Assembly (NCBI RefSeq): GCF_037975245.1
Contig: NC_092576.1
Location: forward strand, 11,043,111-11,107,110
DNA: 64,000 nt
DNA from: Apostichopus japonicus
Taxonomy: Eukaryota; Echinodermata; Holothuroidea; Aspidochirotida; Stichopodidae
Direction: 5' to 3'
Shown: positions 36,881-50,370 of the stretch, in pieces
Position numbering within the stretch: position 1 is the first letter of the stretch
Layout of the letters: each line of letters opens with the position of its first letter
The notes under the pieces: generated by a model
Databases searched by the model: none
Seen by the model: the letters and a program-made list of their open reading frames with translations, nothing else
Told to the model about the DNA's origin: nothing
Translations under genes and position numbers: made by a program

Positions 36881-39800
36881 TATCTAGCTTTTAGAGGATC
36901 AAAAGCTGATCTACCAGAGGCCCTCTTCAAATTAAATATAAATGATAATAAAATAATTTAAATACAACGAAATAAGGGATAACAAAATAACAAATACATT
37001 TTAACATTTTTATCCCGTTAAGATTACTCTTAACAATATGAACAACATATTCATTTTTGCATTAAGGGACAGTTGGTTCCATTCTATTCCAGGAAGATAC
37101 GAAAATCAAGAAAATAAGCTACGTGTTGACATTGACCGAAGGGAACGACTATATAGCACCCACAAAAGTAAACATATCTGTAGTGCACTTTGTTTTTTGC
37201 CATGTAAAGATTTACCAGTCATAATTAGTCTATTTCCGTATATTTCATTGTCAAACGTAAGGAATCCTAAGAGTTTAAACATATCTTTAGATCTTTATTC
37301 GAAAGTTTCCATTTGTAATATTCTAGCTGCTACCTTTTGTAGTTTCATACCCATTTGTATTTCACCAGTATTGTAAATAATCAAAACCGCAGTAATCTGA
37401 AACTGGTTTAATATAGACAGAACGATATATATACTAATGGTTTTGTTCGCCTTAGTAATGTAAGTAATCTATTAACCGTTATGCAAAAGGAGTCCATTTG
37501 CCCATACTGTTATAAGATACTGTCATCGACAGGGTTTCAAATATCAAATTCTCAGCAGATTCTAATAGTGACACATTATCGTGATTCATTGTGGCAAGTT
37601 TCTACTTTTGTTTGCATTTATCATCATTTTATTATCTTACATTATCTTACATCATCCACTCGTGATGCTTGTATCCTCAGTCGACCTAGGATTAATGTCT
37701 ATATTGTCGTTTCCTGAAATGAAGAAATTTTATCTCACCGGCATACCTATCTGCTGCATCATGTGTTAAACATAAATCCATATCATGTATGTGTATCGAA
37801 ACCAATGGACCACGAATTGTCCTTAGAGCTCTCCACGTTTCAAATCATTAACAGCGGATTGGAGGTTATCAACATGAATGCAGTGATGTATGTTTGTAAG
37901 ACACGGCTTAAACCATTGCAGAGCATTGTTTGATAAAACGTACAATTGCTTTTGTTTAAATAAGATTTTATGGTAAACTACATCAAATACATCACTTTTT
38001 GTACAGCTTTTCAGCTACTCATGATTTTAATTAGCGCTCTCTCACACGAATGCTTTGTTCTGAAGCCTGATTAGGAAGTACATAACAGAAAACATCGTGC
38101 TGAGGGTTAATTCATACATTACACAATGTAAATGCTTGTCATTGACAGAACAGGTAGTATTCAAATAGGCCTGCAATTTGAAGCCTCCTGCCTATATTTA
38201 CTTTTAAAATCCGACTATCATTTGCTATTTTTCAACGTAGTGGGAAGTGTATAATAACAAATCCTTTTGATATACTTTAAGACATGTTGTTACTTAAAGC
38301 TTGTAGGTAAAATATAATATTTCATATAATCCATGTAGTTGGTACTCTTATTACTAGTAATTAAATCGTTGTTTACATATTTGGGTCCTTCAATAACAAA
38401 ATAATATTTTTAAAGCATTTAATAGTTGCAAGTTAAACAAATATGCGAACAAAATTGTAAATTATTAGTTTGTGATATAAATGGAATCATTATTTTGTGT
38501 AAGGGCGTTTGGAAAAGCAGTTCTTTAATCTAAAAATTTTATTATTTAATTTCGATCAACGTTTTAAAATTTCATTGAATTATTTAACATTTATCTTTAG
38601 ACGATAAATCTCAAAATGTTGCTATTTAGCCCAAACATCCAAAATTTTCGTTCCCAATATTAAAGGTTCGTCTTGAAATTGGGACATCCCATGACAATTT
38701 TCCGAGTTTTACCTAGATATTTTGGCGTTGTATCTCTAACTTTCGATACTTGTCTCGGAAAGTGTTCCACTGTAGTGACTGTGCCTTGAGGTTTTTTCAT
38801 TCTCTCATACCTTTTTAGGTTTATCACCGAGATCTCAACACCGAAAATTTAACTGACAAGTTTTAGTTCAATTTTAAGTCTGTGCTGACACTAAAATTAT
38901 ATTACAATTAAAATATAATATTAAAAAACTCGCACTCGATGTTTGTCCACAGAGGATTTTAAGTGTTATAGATGCTAGGGTGGCCGCCTGGTAATTAATT
39001 CTACGCTTCATTTTCCAATGTTGTCGTTTTAGCAAGTGATATTTTGACGCTAAATTGACGCTTTATTTGGAAATTTTGAATAGTAAAATTCGAGATGCGA
39101 TGTTTTATATCTCAGTGTTTTAAGACTTTTACGCTTTACCTTCACCGTTTGACGGTTGAACTCGCAAATATAGTATAGTATAGTATTTTTGCTATTGTGG
39201 AGTCTCCGTTCAACATTTTGAGGTTTTATCACCAACTGTACCTAAATTTTACCGTTCATGTAAAGTATTTGTGATGTCTTAATTTAAAGTTCGACATATT
39301 GATCATCCAATTTTGAATTTGTGTCTGTAATTCTGACACTTCATCGAGGCAAGAATTCGTGACGGTTTTTGTATGATGAGGTAGTAAACGTTAATTTGAA
39401 AGTTATGACATTCCATCCCGAAATTTGACATTTTATCATAAAAGCGCTGTATCGTATTTTTGTCATTTCGACGGTACACCTGTCTCGTAGTTTAAACATT
39501 TGAAGATTTCGTCTAAAAAACTAAACATGTTATATTATGACGACATGGTGCTATTCTAACTGTGAATTTCCATAAATATTGTTTTTACCTTTTTTTAAAT
39601 ATTGACATATTATGAGAGTATATATGGATTACAAAGTGTGATGTCAGTTTCGATTACGTTTGTGAGTAGGAACAATAAGAGATTTTCATCCGAAAAAAAT
39701 ATCACCCCCCCCCCCTTGGCACGGGTATCGAACCTTGATGACCTTGGCAAGAACCGATGAAGATCTTATTAGTTCAATTGATAATTTGTTACGTATTTTG

Positions 39801-40628
39801 GGGTGCTCCGGCAGAGATGAAAATAAACTCCAAACATAAGACTAACTGTACCTTTCAACTTTATTCTTCGATACTTTATGAATTAAAAGCAGACTGATGA
39901 TAAGAGTATGAGCGAGTTCTAAAACTTATCAAATACTTACATTAAGCAGGATACGTTATTAAAATAAATTTTGCATTTAGCAGGCGCACTAAACTTTCTA
40001 TAACTCAACATCTTCCAGAGGAAGACGGGGGGAACGTGTTGAACTAGAATGTCTTTAGCAAGGGATTCAGTACAACACGTCCTTTTTTTCATGTGGTTTT
40101 GCGGGAGGAATTCAAAGAGGAGAGTAATTATCTGAAGTGGGTGAGGGGTGCATAAAGTAGAAAGAACGAAGTACGTGATAAAACTGATTAGACAAATGAG
40201 TGGAGTTAAAATTATAGTAACAAAGAACGTAATGCTACATAGCGAAAGAACCGAGTTATTGCATCTCGGCAACAATATTAACTGATGATACATTGTCTAT
40301 ATCCTGTCCCTGTCACTTACTCGTCAAAGATGTTATACTGTTTTCACTGGACATTCTTGTGAGAAACAAGTTTTATTCAATTGCATACACGGGTGTAACC
40401 CTAATGTTAAAATATTACCCATACTGGTTATGAACACCGTCTGAATTTTATATCGCATTTTTGGCAGCGAGAATCTTCCTCATGTTTCTTTCAGCGAATC
40501 AAGGATACTAAACCATTAATAGAGGACCCTGGTATCCAAATTGAACTATAACATTTGATCACAGAGATTTTCAAGTGAAATTTCTTCTTACGGCAACATT
40601 AACATATGCAGTAGTCGGATACTTCCTT

Positions 40629-40631
<3 letters not shown>
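36881..40631. other. Intergenic, no gene recognised
   Basis: AT-rich. Open frames 37038-37376 (+) and 39937-40293 (-) show no domain or family motif. At 39697-39732 a C-run is followed by a sequence whose complement contains GGTTCGATACC, similar to a tRNA B box, but no convincing A box accompanies it. Confidence 0.4.

Positions 40632-40723
<92 letters not shown>
40632..40723. repeat. (TA)n microsatellite
   Basis: About 92 bp of pure TA, some 330 bp downstream of gene E. Confidence 0.95.
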
Positions 40724-40725
<2 letters not shown>

Positions 40726-41049
40726 CCGAACACATAATGTCATGGAACTAGTGACAAAAGTTACCCAACCCAGACTTTTTGGTATCGTTTAAAAAGACAA
40801 CTGGTGAAAAAAAACATGCCTTCTGAGCAAATATAGACAATTCTATTTGTTACCAAAGAAAATAAGCAGGCTCTACCTTACTTTACCTTTATGATTATTC
40901 CCCTCCCGAGAATCTGAGAATGTTTCCTTTAAGGAGAAATTGATCAGTCCTCAAACACATTTAACATTTGATGGTTCTTCGTAACATCTTCGTATAAAAG
41001 AGAGTGACATAAATTTTGGGTTTACTCGACTCGTTCATCGATAAGAAAT

Positions 41050-42539
41050 CTACGAATACCCTAATAATGAATTTAATACTGAAAGGTAATCTGTTCCACC
41101 AGCAACTGAGCGTGACGGATACTGAAATTTTCGAGTCGTACAATTTGCGAAACTTACATACCCGTGGGTACTACATCGAGTGACATTCACAGCAACATCT
41201 TTTGGATTATCAGATGTTCCCTCGTCACCCAGCTTATCCACAATCGTTCCTAGGTCGAGGTAATAGCTCACAACCTTCCACTTGTTCTCTTCCCCTTTGC
41301 TAATGTACAACACTAAAAAATGAACACCCGTCCACACTATATTAATTGGTACCATATGTAAAACGGTGTTCTTAGGCTTTAAAGAGCCCAGTGCATGAAC
41401 TGCCCCTTCAGTAGATATCATTATGACGTCGTTCACGCCTTGCACAATAATAGCAAAGAACGTCATAAAGTACGCAACTTTCGATATTTTATTGCAAGGT
41501 AAAAACTGTGTGGCATCTATCGTTCTTGTTCTAGATCCAGAGACATTGTATTCACGAAGTATGCAGTCACTGTCAACAGAGATGACAAACTCTTTGTATG
41601 AACCCGTGCCTGGATAATGTGCGGTAAGACTGGTTATCCAAGAGCCTTCAGGTAGATCATCAATCATCAAGGATGAGACTGATCCTACAGAATCATACAA
41701 CGAACCTGTCCATTGAGGATGTACAATGAACACCGTATTACCTACAGCAAACAATTGGTGGGATCGTCCCTCATAATACATGCCTATGTTGGACATAACT
41801 ACTGGATTGCATCGATTGGCAATCTTCACATGATGCTTAAACCGCTCGTTGCTTGTATCATTCAGATCAACAAAAACAAGCAGAACATTTCCGTTTAAAT
41901 GCCTTTCGTCATGCATGTGTAGTAAGAGGGTTGCTGCAACAGTTGTAGTTCCTACCAGGGTGCTTTCTGCTATGGTACCAAATAGTCCATCATTTGGTAT
42001 TTTCCTGTACAAGAGATCATCTGAAATGATATCCAACAATACACTGTGACGATCTAATTGTTTCTTAAAATATATGGTCTGTTTCATTGCTGCGTTTATG
42101 GTTTGAAGCTCTTGCAGTGTGCTTTTCGCAGTTAAGTCATTTAATTTACCCAAATGCTCCAATTCCTCCTCGAGAACTTGAACATCTCGTTTTGTCTTCA
42201 TCATCCGTTTTTTGTCCGATAATTCTTTTCGATCTACCTCTGCTATAAGGTCTCTCTTGCATTTACTTATGTTTTCCATCAAGTCCAAGCAATCCTTTCG
42301 AATTAGTGATGGTATGTCTTCTCCATATTCGTCAGTGATATTTTTCCTTTTATTCACTAAATTTTCAACGGATTTGGGATTTTCCTTAATTGACTCAATT
42401 TCTGTTGGGTTACCTGCAATCAATTTGTCGTGCTTGTTATGCTCAATAGCATAACATTCGGGACAGACTTTGGTGTTACATTTTACGCAGAAATGTGTCA
42501 TAGTTTGATCCTCGTGAATGTGACAAGATGACCTGTACT
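41050..42539 (-). CDS. Gene E exon: B-box / coiled-coil / propeller
   Basis: The exon starts at 42539 after acceptor tttctttgcAG, phase 1 (G|AG TAC AGG TCA TCT TGT). This adds about 12 residues before the first internal ATG (42501), including the first B-box ligands C-x2-H (CHIHEDQ). The B-box continues CVKCNTKVCPECYAIEHNKH with a His rather than Cys as last ligand. Coiled coil to about residue 160 (numbered from 42501). The C-terminal domain from about 163 has STLVGT, LLHMHDERHLNG, CNPVVMSNIGMYY, GSWITSLTAHY, REYNVSGSRTRTID, PINIVWTG and GYVSFAN. The protein then runs about 20 residues past the usual end (to LGYS). The nearest compatible DED exon is 44377-44644; a second DED exon sits at 47509-47776. 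Confidence 0.87.
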
Positions 42540-44376
42540 CTGCAAAGAAACCAAAAACAAGATTAATAGAATTGATTTAAGTGCACAACTGGATGCAAAC
42601 AATTATGCCACATTTTTTTTTTTTTTAAGAAGAAACAATGTAATGTATGTCAATCTATGAAGTGTGTTTACCTTAAACGTATTTTATCACGTTTGAACAA
42701 GCTTTTGAGGTAACCTATGTTGGTAAATTAACCTCTTTTTTGATAATTGGATAGACAGTATTATTTATACTGAGTGGTCTATGTTCAGGTTGAAACTTGA
42801 CTGCTAAGTGTTCCGATTACATTACATAGACTACATAAATAACAGTAAACAATACGAATGGACAATTTTGACATAGACATTGAAGAAGCATTGGAATTAA
42901 TTTCGATGCTTTAAATTCCCATTGTATGTAGTTTATTAGATTGGCTGGTTCAAATTAATGTCAAATCATACACAAGTTAGAAATAATATACTCTGCGTGC
43001 TAAATATAACTTAATTTATACTATTCTCTCTTTTGTGTTTCCTTCCTTCTTTTTCCTTCATCGTTTTTTGTTTGTTTTGGCCTTGTTCCGGTGTTTCTTA
43101 TTTTTAGCGGGCCCTTTTTCCTTGTATCTTGTTTTGTTATTTGTTCATCAAGATACTACAGAACAACACAGACGTATATTTCAGCAAATCGATATTGTCA
43201 TGTTAAGTAGTTCTTTTATTGAAGTTTTGACAGGGTTTCATTTTATCATGTTGCCATATGTTATTAGGTAACGTGGCAACGGAAACAGTCTGCTCAGCGT
43301 GTTCCAGCTTTTGAATTTCATCGCAGTATGAAAATGAATATTTATTTGGAATTTGATATCGCTGATCTCTCACTTAACCATATAAAACTGAAATGATGGG
43401 GTCAAATTCTCGAAGGAATAAAATGAAACTTAAACTATTAAACTGTTATCAAGTCAGCAGAAATACGAAAATAAGATGAATGATTTTAGTTATGCTTTGC
43501 ATTTGCATTCATACAGTATTAATTGTTAGAGGACATTGTCTTCCAAGGGTTATGTGCTGTTAATATGAGTTCATGGAACACGCTTTGATTGAGGTATAAG
43601 AAGTTATAAAAAATGGACTGACATAAACAGTTATGCATCTACTGAGGACCCGTATGTCCATTATCATCCATAATCCATTATGTTAATACTTGCTTAAAAC
43701 CTTGCGAATAATTCTAAAACGTATTGTACTCGACCTAATCGTTCAATGTTGAACGTAATACCACAATCTTCAATACGATTCAGGGGTCTAAAATGTAATA
43801 TAAACTATGAGATAACTCAACTTTCGATGAGCCTTCACTGATATTCGCTCACGTCATAAATGTTGATGTCATGCCAAAAAGACGGAACAGTTAAATGCAA
43901 ACATTGGCTATTGATAATGCCCTGCCTTGAAACATAAACATGGATGTCGGAGTGAAAAACTAACATTGCATTGACATGCCCTGTTGGGTCCATTCCGTTT
44001 ACAACATTGTTTACAATACTTGTTCACCATACGCAATACACGTTCAGTAGATTTGTAAAATATTGCATTGATAATAACATCATTTCTATATGGTGCTTTA
44101 CTGGTAGATATATTGACATATATTGAGTTTGTGGCATATTAACTTTAAAGCGAAAGACTTTCAATATCAATTTTTTCGAATTCTTCGTTTTCAAAAACCA
44201 ATATTTGAAACTCAACCTTTTCTGATATCGCTGCTAAATTGTCGTTGAATGTTTGTTTTTACGAGAGACATTTAGTTGACCAGCTATGATCAAATCCTGA
44301 TGTATGATACACACGTAGATGTGCCCTTTGCAAATCTGTAAGGGATCAAAACCTATCAAAATCTATAAGGACCTAC
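42540..44376 (-). other. Gene E intron
   Basis: 1,837 bp between the DED donor (GTAACAG|GTAGGT) and the B-box exon acceptor, phase 1 at both ends. Its upstream half is part of the segmental duplication. Confidence 0.6.
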
Positions 44377-44700
44377 CTGTTACATGTAACGTTTTGTAAT
44401 CCTTCAGAAACTTTGAAGCTTTCGAGAGCTCAAGTTCGTCCAACCAATCAATAAGTACGTTGACTTTTCGTTCACTGAGAAGGTCTTGATCTTGCATTAC
44501 TTCAAATAATTCGTTGGCGTTGGTAACACCCTTCACTAAACTTGGACCATCACATAGAAAGCCTAGGTCCTTCACATTTTTCTCTGTCAAAACGTTAGAT
44601 ACCTTTTGAAGAGTATCTGTATACTGTGACCTGGATGACGTCATGGTGGAATCTATGGTTTCTGTGGAGAATAGTTTGCAACTCGTTACTGAAATATACA
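43141..44700. repeat. Segmental duplication, copy 1
   Basis: Nearly the same sequence recurs at 46241-47831 in the same orientation, offset about 3.1 kb, with scattered substitutions and small indels. It includes the gene E DED exon. The shared left part holds an identical-looking open frame end (TTEQHRRIFQQID...) on the plus strand. Confidence 0.9.
44377..44644 (-). CDS. Gene E exon: death effector domain
   Basis: Start at ATG of MTSSRSQYTD, 17 bases after acceptor attctccacAG (exon from 44661). Eighty-nine residues plus one base: TLQKVSNVLTEKNVKDLGFL, CDGPSLVKGV, NELFEVMQDQDLLSERKVN and VLIDWLDELELSKASKFLKDY. Ends GTAACAG|GTAGGT, phase 1, compatible with the B-box exon at 42539. The 17-base leader between acceptor and ATG is itself open in phase 1 (ETIDST), so an upstream phase-1 exon could be spliced onto it in frame. 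Confidence 0.8.
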
Positions 44701-45398
44701 TTTAAAGATGCTTTCCAACATTGACCATGCCTATTAACATTCCAGTAAACACAATCCATTTGAACACAAATGATATGACTTGAGTTGATAATTTTGTTAA
44801 CTGTAAGTAACACAAGTTACAGTAGAAACTACTACAAAAGAGCATGTACCAATTCCTCTCCCCCACCCCCCCCCCCCCTATTCGTCAATGACTCATATAA
44901 GTATCGGGTATCTTAATAACTGAACTGAAATTTAAAATTGAACACTTTTATTTTTAAAATGTTTCAGAACAGAATAAGGAATATTGTGAACTTTGAATTC
45001 TTATCTGCTTTGTACTAGAATATATTTTATCCGCATTGACTAACTGTACCATCAAGTAGATCTTAATTGAACAAAACGATATTTTCTATATCCTCTTTAT
45101 TATTTTCTTTATATAACTTACTTCATGTGATATTGCAGAGACTGGTGTGACATGTTTTCAACGCAATAATACATTTCCTGTTCCAAAGCTATAGAAAAAG
45201 TCACTGATTGGAAAGATTGCTACTGCGAAATGGTACACAAAGTTCAAATTTCTTGAATGGCGGATGGAATCTAAACTTTTGTGTGAAAATTAAATGCACA
45301 CAAGCTGTAGACCCCTTCCTAAATAATTACTTAATCTTGTGTAGTGCATAAAGTCTTAAACACACTCTCAATAATGACTAGTTGACGCAACATCTCTT
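44701..45398. other. Between duplication copies, no gene recognised
   Basis: Unique AT-rich sequence with a poly-C run at about 44861-44878. Confidence 0.4.
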
Positions 45399-47831
45399 TT
45401 ATCTTTATCGTCATCACTTTTATGATTTCTGGTTACAAGGGATACTTTTCCTCGTCGCAATGGATCATACCAATGACGGGTGCAACGAGCATGGCACTCT
45501 GTTTCCAGCTAGTTGGGACAATTTCCTAATGCTAATCTCTCTAAACTGTCCTCTCATACCATGCTTCAAAGCCCTCGTATTGACAAACAGTTCCTAACCT
45601 TTTTCTGATTGAAACATGATATTCGCACTGCTCATGCTGACACTACGAGTGCTCTGAAGCGGGACAAGGCAGAACTCAAGAATCGTACACTCTCGTCACT
45701 CTCGATGGACAAACAGGGATAAGTAATATACAATGATTCATTCTGTTTTAAGCAAATGAACACAAGAATTGGATATTTGCAGTTCACGTCTTGTACGCAA
45801 CTTATTTTTAATATAAGCCTTGTTAAACTTGCATCAGTTCTTCATAAACTAATCACGATACTTTTCTTGTCTATCCAAACAATATTTGTAAAGAGAAAAA
45901 TTAACAATTTTGTAAGGGAGCATCGTAATGGCCGCTGAAATGATCCATTATAAAGTTTGGAGGGCTCACAATTTCAAGTAAAGACTTCATTGAATCTGGA
46001 AGTTGTGTTGGCTTACGGTTTCATAATGTCATTACTTCAATGAAAATTAAATACGTATACCATATGAAATAGTGAAGTACAATAAGTAGTTGTGTCTTTT
46101 CGAAGATGTTTTCTGTATAAAACGTTTTGACCGGCATATTTGTTTCCACCTGGCTAGGGTGGCCGAAATGCTGGTGTGTTTCTGTTTTTCCTGTTTGTAT
46201 TTAAACTTCAACTCTTGTTATCTTGTTACCGCATTGTTACTTTTTCATCTAGATACTACAGAACAACACAGACGTATATTTCAGCAAATCGATACTGTCA
46301 TGTTAAGTAGTTCTTTTATTGAAGTTTTGACAGGGTTTCATTTTATCATGTTGCCATATGTTATGAGGTAACGTGGCAACGGAAACAGTCTGCTCAGCGT
46401 GTTCCAGCTTTTGAATTTCATCTCAATATAAAAGTGAATATTTATTTGGAATTTGATTTCGCTGATCTCTCACTTAACCATATAAAACTGAAATGATGGG
46501 GTCAAATTCTCGAAGGAATAAAATGAATCTTGAACTAGTTAACTGTTATCAAGTCAGCAGAAATAAGAAAATCAGATAAATGATTTCAGTTATGCTTTGC
46601 ATTTGCATTCATACAGTACTACTTGTTAGAGGACTTTGTCTTCCAAGGGTAATGTGCTGTTAATATGAGTTCATGGAACACGCTTTGATTGAGGTATAAG
46701 AAGTTATAAAAAATGGACTGACATAAACAGTTAGGCATCTACTGAGGACCGTATGTCCATTATCATCCATAATCCATTCTGTAAATACTTGTTTAAAACT
46801 TTGCGAATATTACTAAAACGTACTGTGTTAGACCTAACCGGTCAATGTTGTACTTAATACAACAAATTTTAATACAATTCGGGGGTCTCAAATGTAATAT
46901 AAACTATGCTATATCTCAACTTACCTTTATGAGCCTTTACTGCAATTCGCTCACTTCATCAATGTTCATGATATGCCAAATGACTGAACAGTCAAATGCA
47001 AACATTGGCTATTGAGATGATCAGCCTTAAAATATGAACATGGATGTACTAGTGGAAACATACATTGCATTTACATTTCCCTGTTGCACCATACTTGTTC
47101 ACCATACGCAATACACGTTCAGTAGATTTTCTAAAATATTGCATTGATTATATAACATCATTTCTGTATGGTGCTTTGCTGGTAGATATATTGACATATA
47201 TTGAGTTTGTGGCATATTCAATTTAACGCGGAAGACTTTTATAAGCCATCGTAGTACAACATATCAATTTTACTACAATGGTAACAAGATTTTTCGAATT
47301 TTCTTCTTTTGTTCTTCGTTTTCAAAAACCAATATTTGAAACTCAACCTTTTCTGATTTCGCTGCTAAATTGTCGTTGAATGTTTGTTTTTTACGAGAGA
47401 CATTTAGTTGACCAGCTATTATGAAATCCTGATGTATGATGCACACGTAGATGTGCCCTTTGCAAATCTGTAAGGGATCAAAACCTATCAAAATCTATAA
47501 GGACCTACCTGTTACGTGTAACTTATTGTAATCCTTCAGAAACTTTGAAGCTTTCGAGATCCCAAGTTCGTCCAACCAATCAATAAGTACGTTGACATTT
47601 CGTTCACTGAGTAGTTCTTGATCTTGCATTACTTCAAATAATTCGTTGGCGTTGGTAACACCCTTCACTAAACTTGGACCATCACATAGAAAGCCTAGGT
47701 CCTTCACATTGTTCTCTGTCAAAACGTTAGATACCTTTTGAAGAGTATCTGTATACTGTGACCTAGATGACGCCATGGTGAAATCTATGGTTTCTGTGGA
47801 GAATAGTTTGCAACTCGTTACTAATATAAAC
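45399..47831. repeat. Segmental duplication, copy 2 (longest)
   Basis: The right two-thirds (46241-47831) match copy 1 at 43141-44700. The left third (45399-46225) matches copy 3 at 49649-50370. Together they define a unit of at least 2.4 kb carrying one DED exon. Confidence 0.88.
47509..47776 (-). CDS. Extra death effector domain exon (duplicate of gene E DED)
   Basis: Near-identical duplicate of the gene E DED: MASSRSQYTD, NVLTENNVKDLGFLCDG, NELFEVMQDQELLSERNVN, DWLDELGISKASKFLKDYNK. Intact frame, same acceptor (attctccacAG) and same donor (GTAACAG|GTAGGT, phase 1). No B-box exon lies between it and gene E's DED exon 2.9 kb downstream. It could be an alternative first DED for gene E, could splice in phase onto the gene E DED exon to give a tandem-DED protein, or could be an unused duplicate. 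The frame has stayed open despite several residue changes. Confidence 0.72.
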
Positions 47832-49648
47832 ATATTCAAGGAGCTAAAATTGGACCAATATCATATTTCGTGAATAGGAGGACCACATACAGGAGCAAAA
47901 GCCTATAGTTTTGTGTAGAGGTCCAAGTCCATTTGGGGTCACAAGAGGTCAATTGTGAAAACCTTGTAAACACGATAACAAAGAAGGAATGGTTGGACGA
48001 ATCTCATATTTAGTATGTAGTTGTGACACGTTCAGTACAAGATTTTATTGAGGTCAAAGGTTATTTGGAGTCACCGGACGCCAAATTGTGGAAATCTTGT
48101 TTATAAGCTACCGTATCTCCCACCACCAGCCTATCAGATAGCATGTGCGTTACGCCTCATACGAAAAGGAGGCTATTGGCAATTGGAAATGAGCTTATGG
48201 GCATCCATAGAATCTAAAACTCGAAACTCGACCATATTTGCATAGGCTTCAACGTGCCGCTCGGAAGCCTTACTTTGCGTGCAAAAAAGTGTACTCTTTG
48301 TAGTACAGCGGTTCTATTGGACGTTTGCCGTCGTATTTATTTCAGGTTGGATGTAGTTTCGTTGAGACCAGGCAGCGTTTATGAAACTTAACAGTTCGTC
48401 TAGGTAGATTTTTTACTATGAACAATCTCAATGCGAAATAATTGTGTAAGACGGTCTTATAGTTTGGCAGTGAGTTAACGAGCTTTTTTTTCTGGATCGG
48501 CTTATTATCTCAGTTTGTGTAGACTCTTCCACCAGTTTCAGCATAGCTATAGTACTTAAAAGTAAGGTTCGACTTTCGTCACGTTTATGAGTAAAGGACA
48601 ACTTGAACAAACTGGCTTAGCCTGTGAGCAAATGTATGTTGCCTAGGTCAGCAACGGTTGGATAGAATAGGGTTCGTTAACACAACAACGTGAAAAATAC
48701 CAATCAGAATACAATATACTTAAGATGGCAAAACATCCCCTTACATATTTCTTAAGCCATTTTCGTACTGGCTACCAGTCATTATTCGCAAAGTATAGAA
48801 CAATTCAAGTAGTATCGCGGTTCAGAGTAGCAGTAAGGTACTGTATAGGCTTGGGATTCGCACACACCTAGCTACTGTATATATAGCATATACCTAGTAA
48901 TATAGGAGCCATAATGTAACAGAAGCCAAGCTATCTTCGTAAGTGTTTTTACAGACGTTTTACTTTTCATTGTTTAAGACATAACAGTAGGCCTAGCTGC
49001 TCATATATGATTCTGCGGCATGTTTTAATTTGTTCAACACTTACTTTTGGTGGAAAAAGTTTAAATTTTATACTGCAAAGAACATGACTTTCCAATGAGC
49101 AATTACGTAGCACCATGTATCTGCCTAACCTTTGTTCATAGAAAGTATTGATGTTGCAATTCTGTACTTTGGAGACTTGAACAACATCATAGGCCTACTG
49201 GCGATGAAAGTTGGCGAGTAGATTTTTAGTCACGGTCGCCAAGTAGCGAGTACTTTTAAAAATATTTGTCGAGGCCTGAACACCTTGAAAACATGATTTC
49301 TCATGGTAGAAATCATGGATACTTTTCATACATTGTATATGGATTTGCCATAATGAGTGCAAGAATCCTATTGCTTGTGAGGTCAAATATCCTAACGATG
49401 GAAATCGTGGACACCTCTAATATTTAGTGTGTAGATTATTAACATTGAGTACAATACACCTATTGTTTTTGGTGGAAGTGTGTATAGCCACGTACAGTAG
49501 ACTGACCAGTGTTTGTCATGCCATTGTGTTATTGTATCAAAATGGTGGTTCGGACCATTTCTATTGTAACAGCTAGTTCTGGTTATACTAACAACCAGGA
49601 ATATAGTGCACTGAAGTCGTTGAAACCTCAATGCATTTTGCATTCTGG
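47832..49648. other. Intergenic with decayed minisatellite
   Basis: No gene recognised. Around 47910-48110 two decayed units share AGGTC(A)AAG(G)T..ATTTGG.GTCAC..GA.G(T)CAAATTGTG, and related fragments occur near 49180-49480. It looks like a dispersed or tandem repeat with a unit of roughly 130-150 bp. Confidence 0.4.
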
Positions 49649-50370
49649 TTTATCTTTATTGTCATCACTTTTATTATTTCTGGTGACAAGGGCTTCTTGT
49701 CGTCGTCTCAACGGTTCATACCAATGACTGGTGCAACGAGCACAACACTCTGTATCCAGCTAGTTGGGACAATTTCCTAATGCTCATCTCTCTAAACTGT
49801 CCTCTCATATCCTGCTTCAAAGCACTCGTTTTGGCAAACAGTTCCTAACCTTTATCTGATAGAAACATGATATTCACACTGCTCATACTGACACTACGAG
49901 TGATTTGAAGAGGGACATGACAGTACACTATAGGGAAATTTGTCCCAACTGGGTGCTATATCATGTCGAAACACACTCTTAACAGAACCGTTTACTCTCG
50001 TCACTCTCAATTGACAAGCAATGATAAGTTACATATACAATGATATAACCAGAAAATTAACAATTTTATAAGGGAGCATCGTAATGTTCCAATCCGAAAT
50101 GTTCCATTATAAAATTTGGAGGGCTCACAATTTCAAGTAAAGAACTCATAGAATCTGGACATTTTGTTGGCTTTCGGTTCCATAATGTCATTACTTCCAT
50201 GAAAGTAAATTACGTATCCCATATGAAATGGTGGGGTACAATAAGTTATTATGTATTTTTTCAAAGATGTATTCTGTATAAAACGTTTGACCGGCAGGTG
50301 GTCGAAATGTTGATGTGTTTCTGTTTTTTTCTGCTTGTATTTAAACTTTAACTCTTATTATCTTATTTAA
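49649..50370. repeat. Segmental duplication, copy 3 (truncated, without DED)
   Basis: Matches 45399-46225 in the same orientation, including CCAGCTAGTTGGGACAATTT and GGAGGGCTCACAATTTCAAG. Similarity ends before the part that carries the DED exon in copies 1 and 2. Confidence 0.85.

Noticed and set aside
39697-39732. tRNA B-box-like word GGTTCGATACC on the minus strand
   Set aside because: No A box or foldable tRNA around it.
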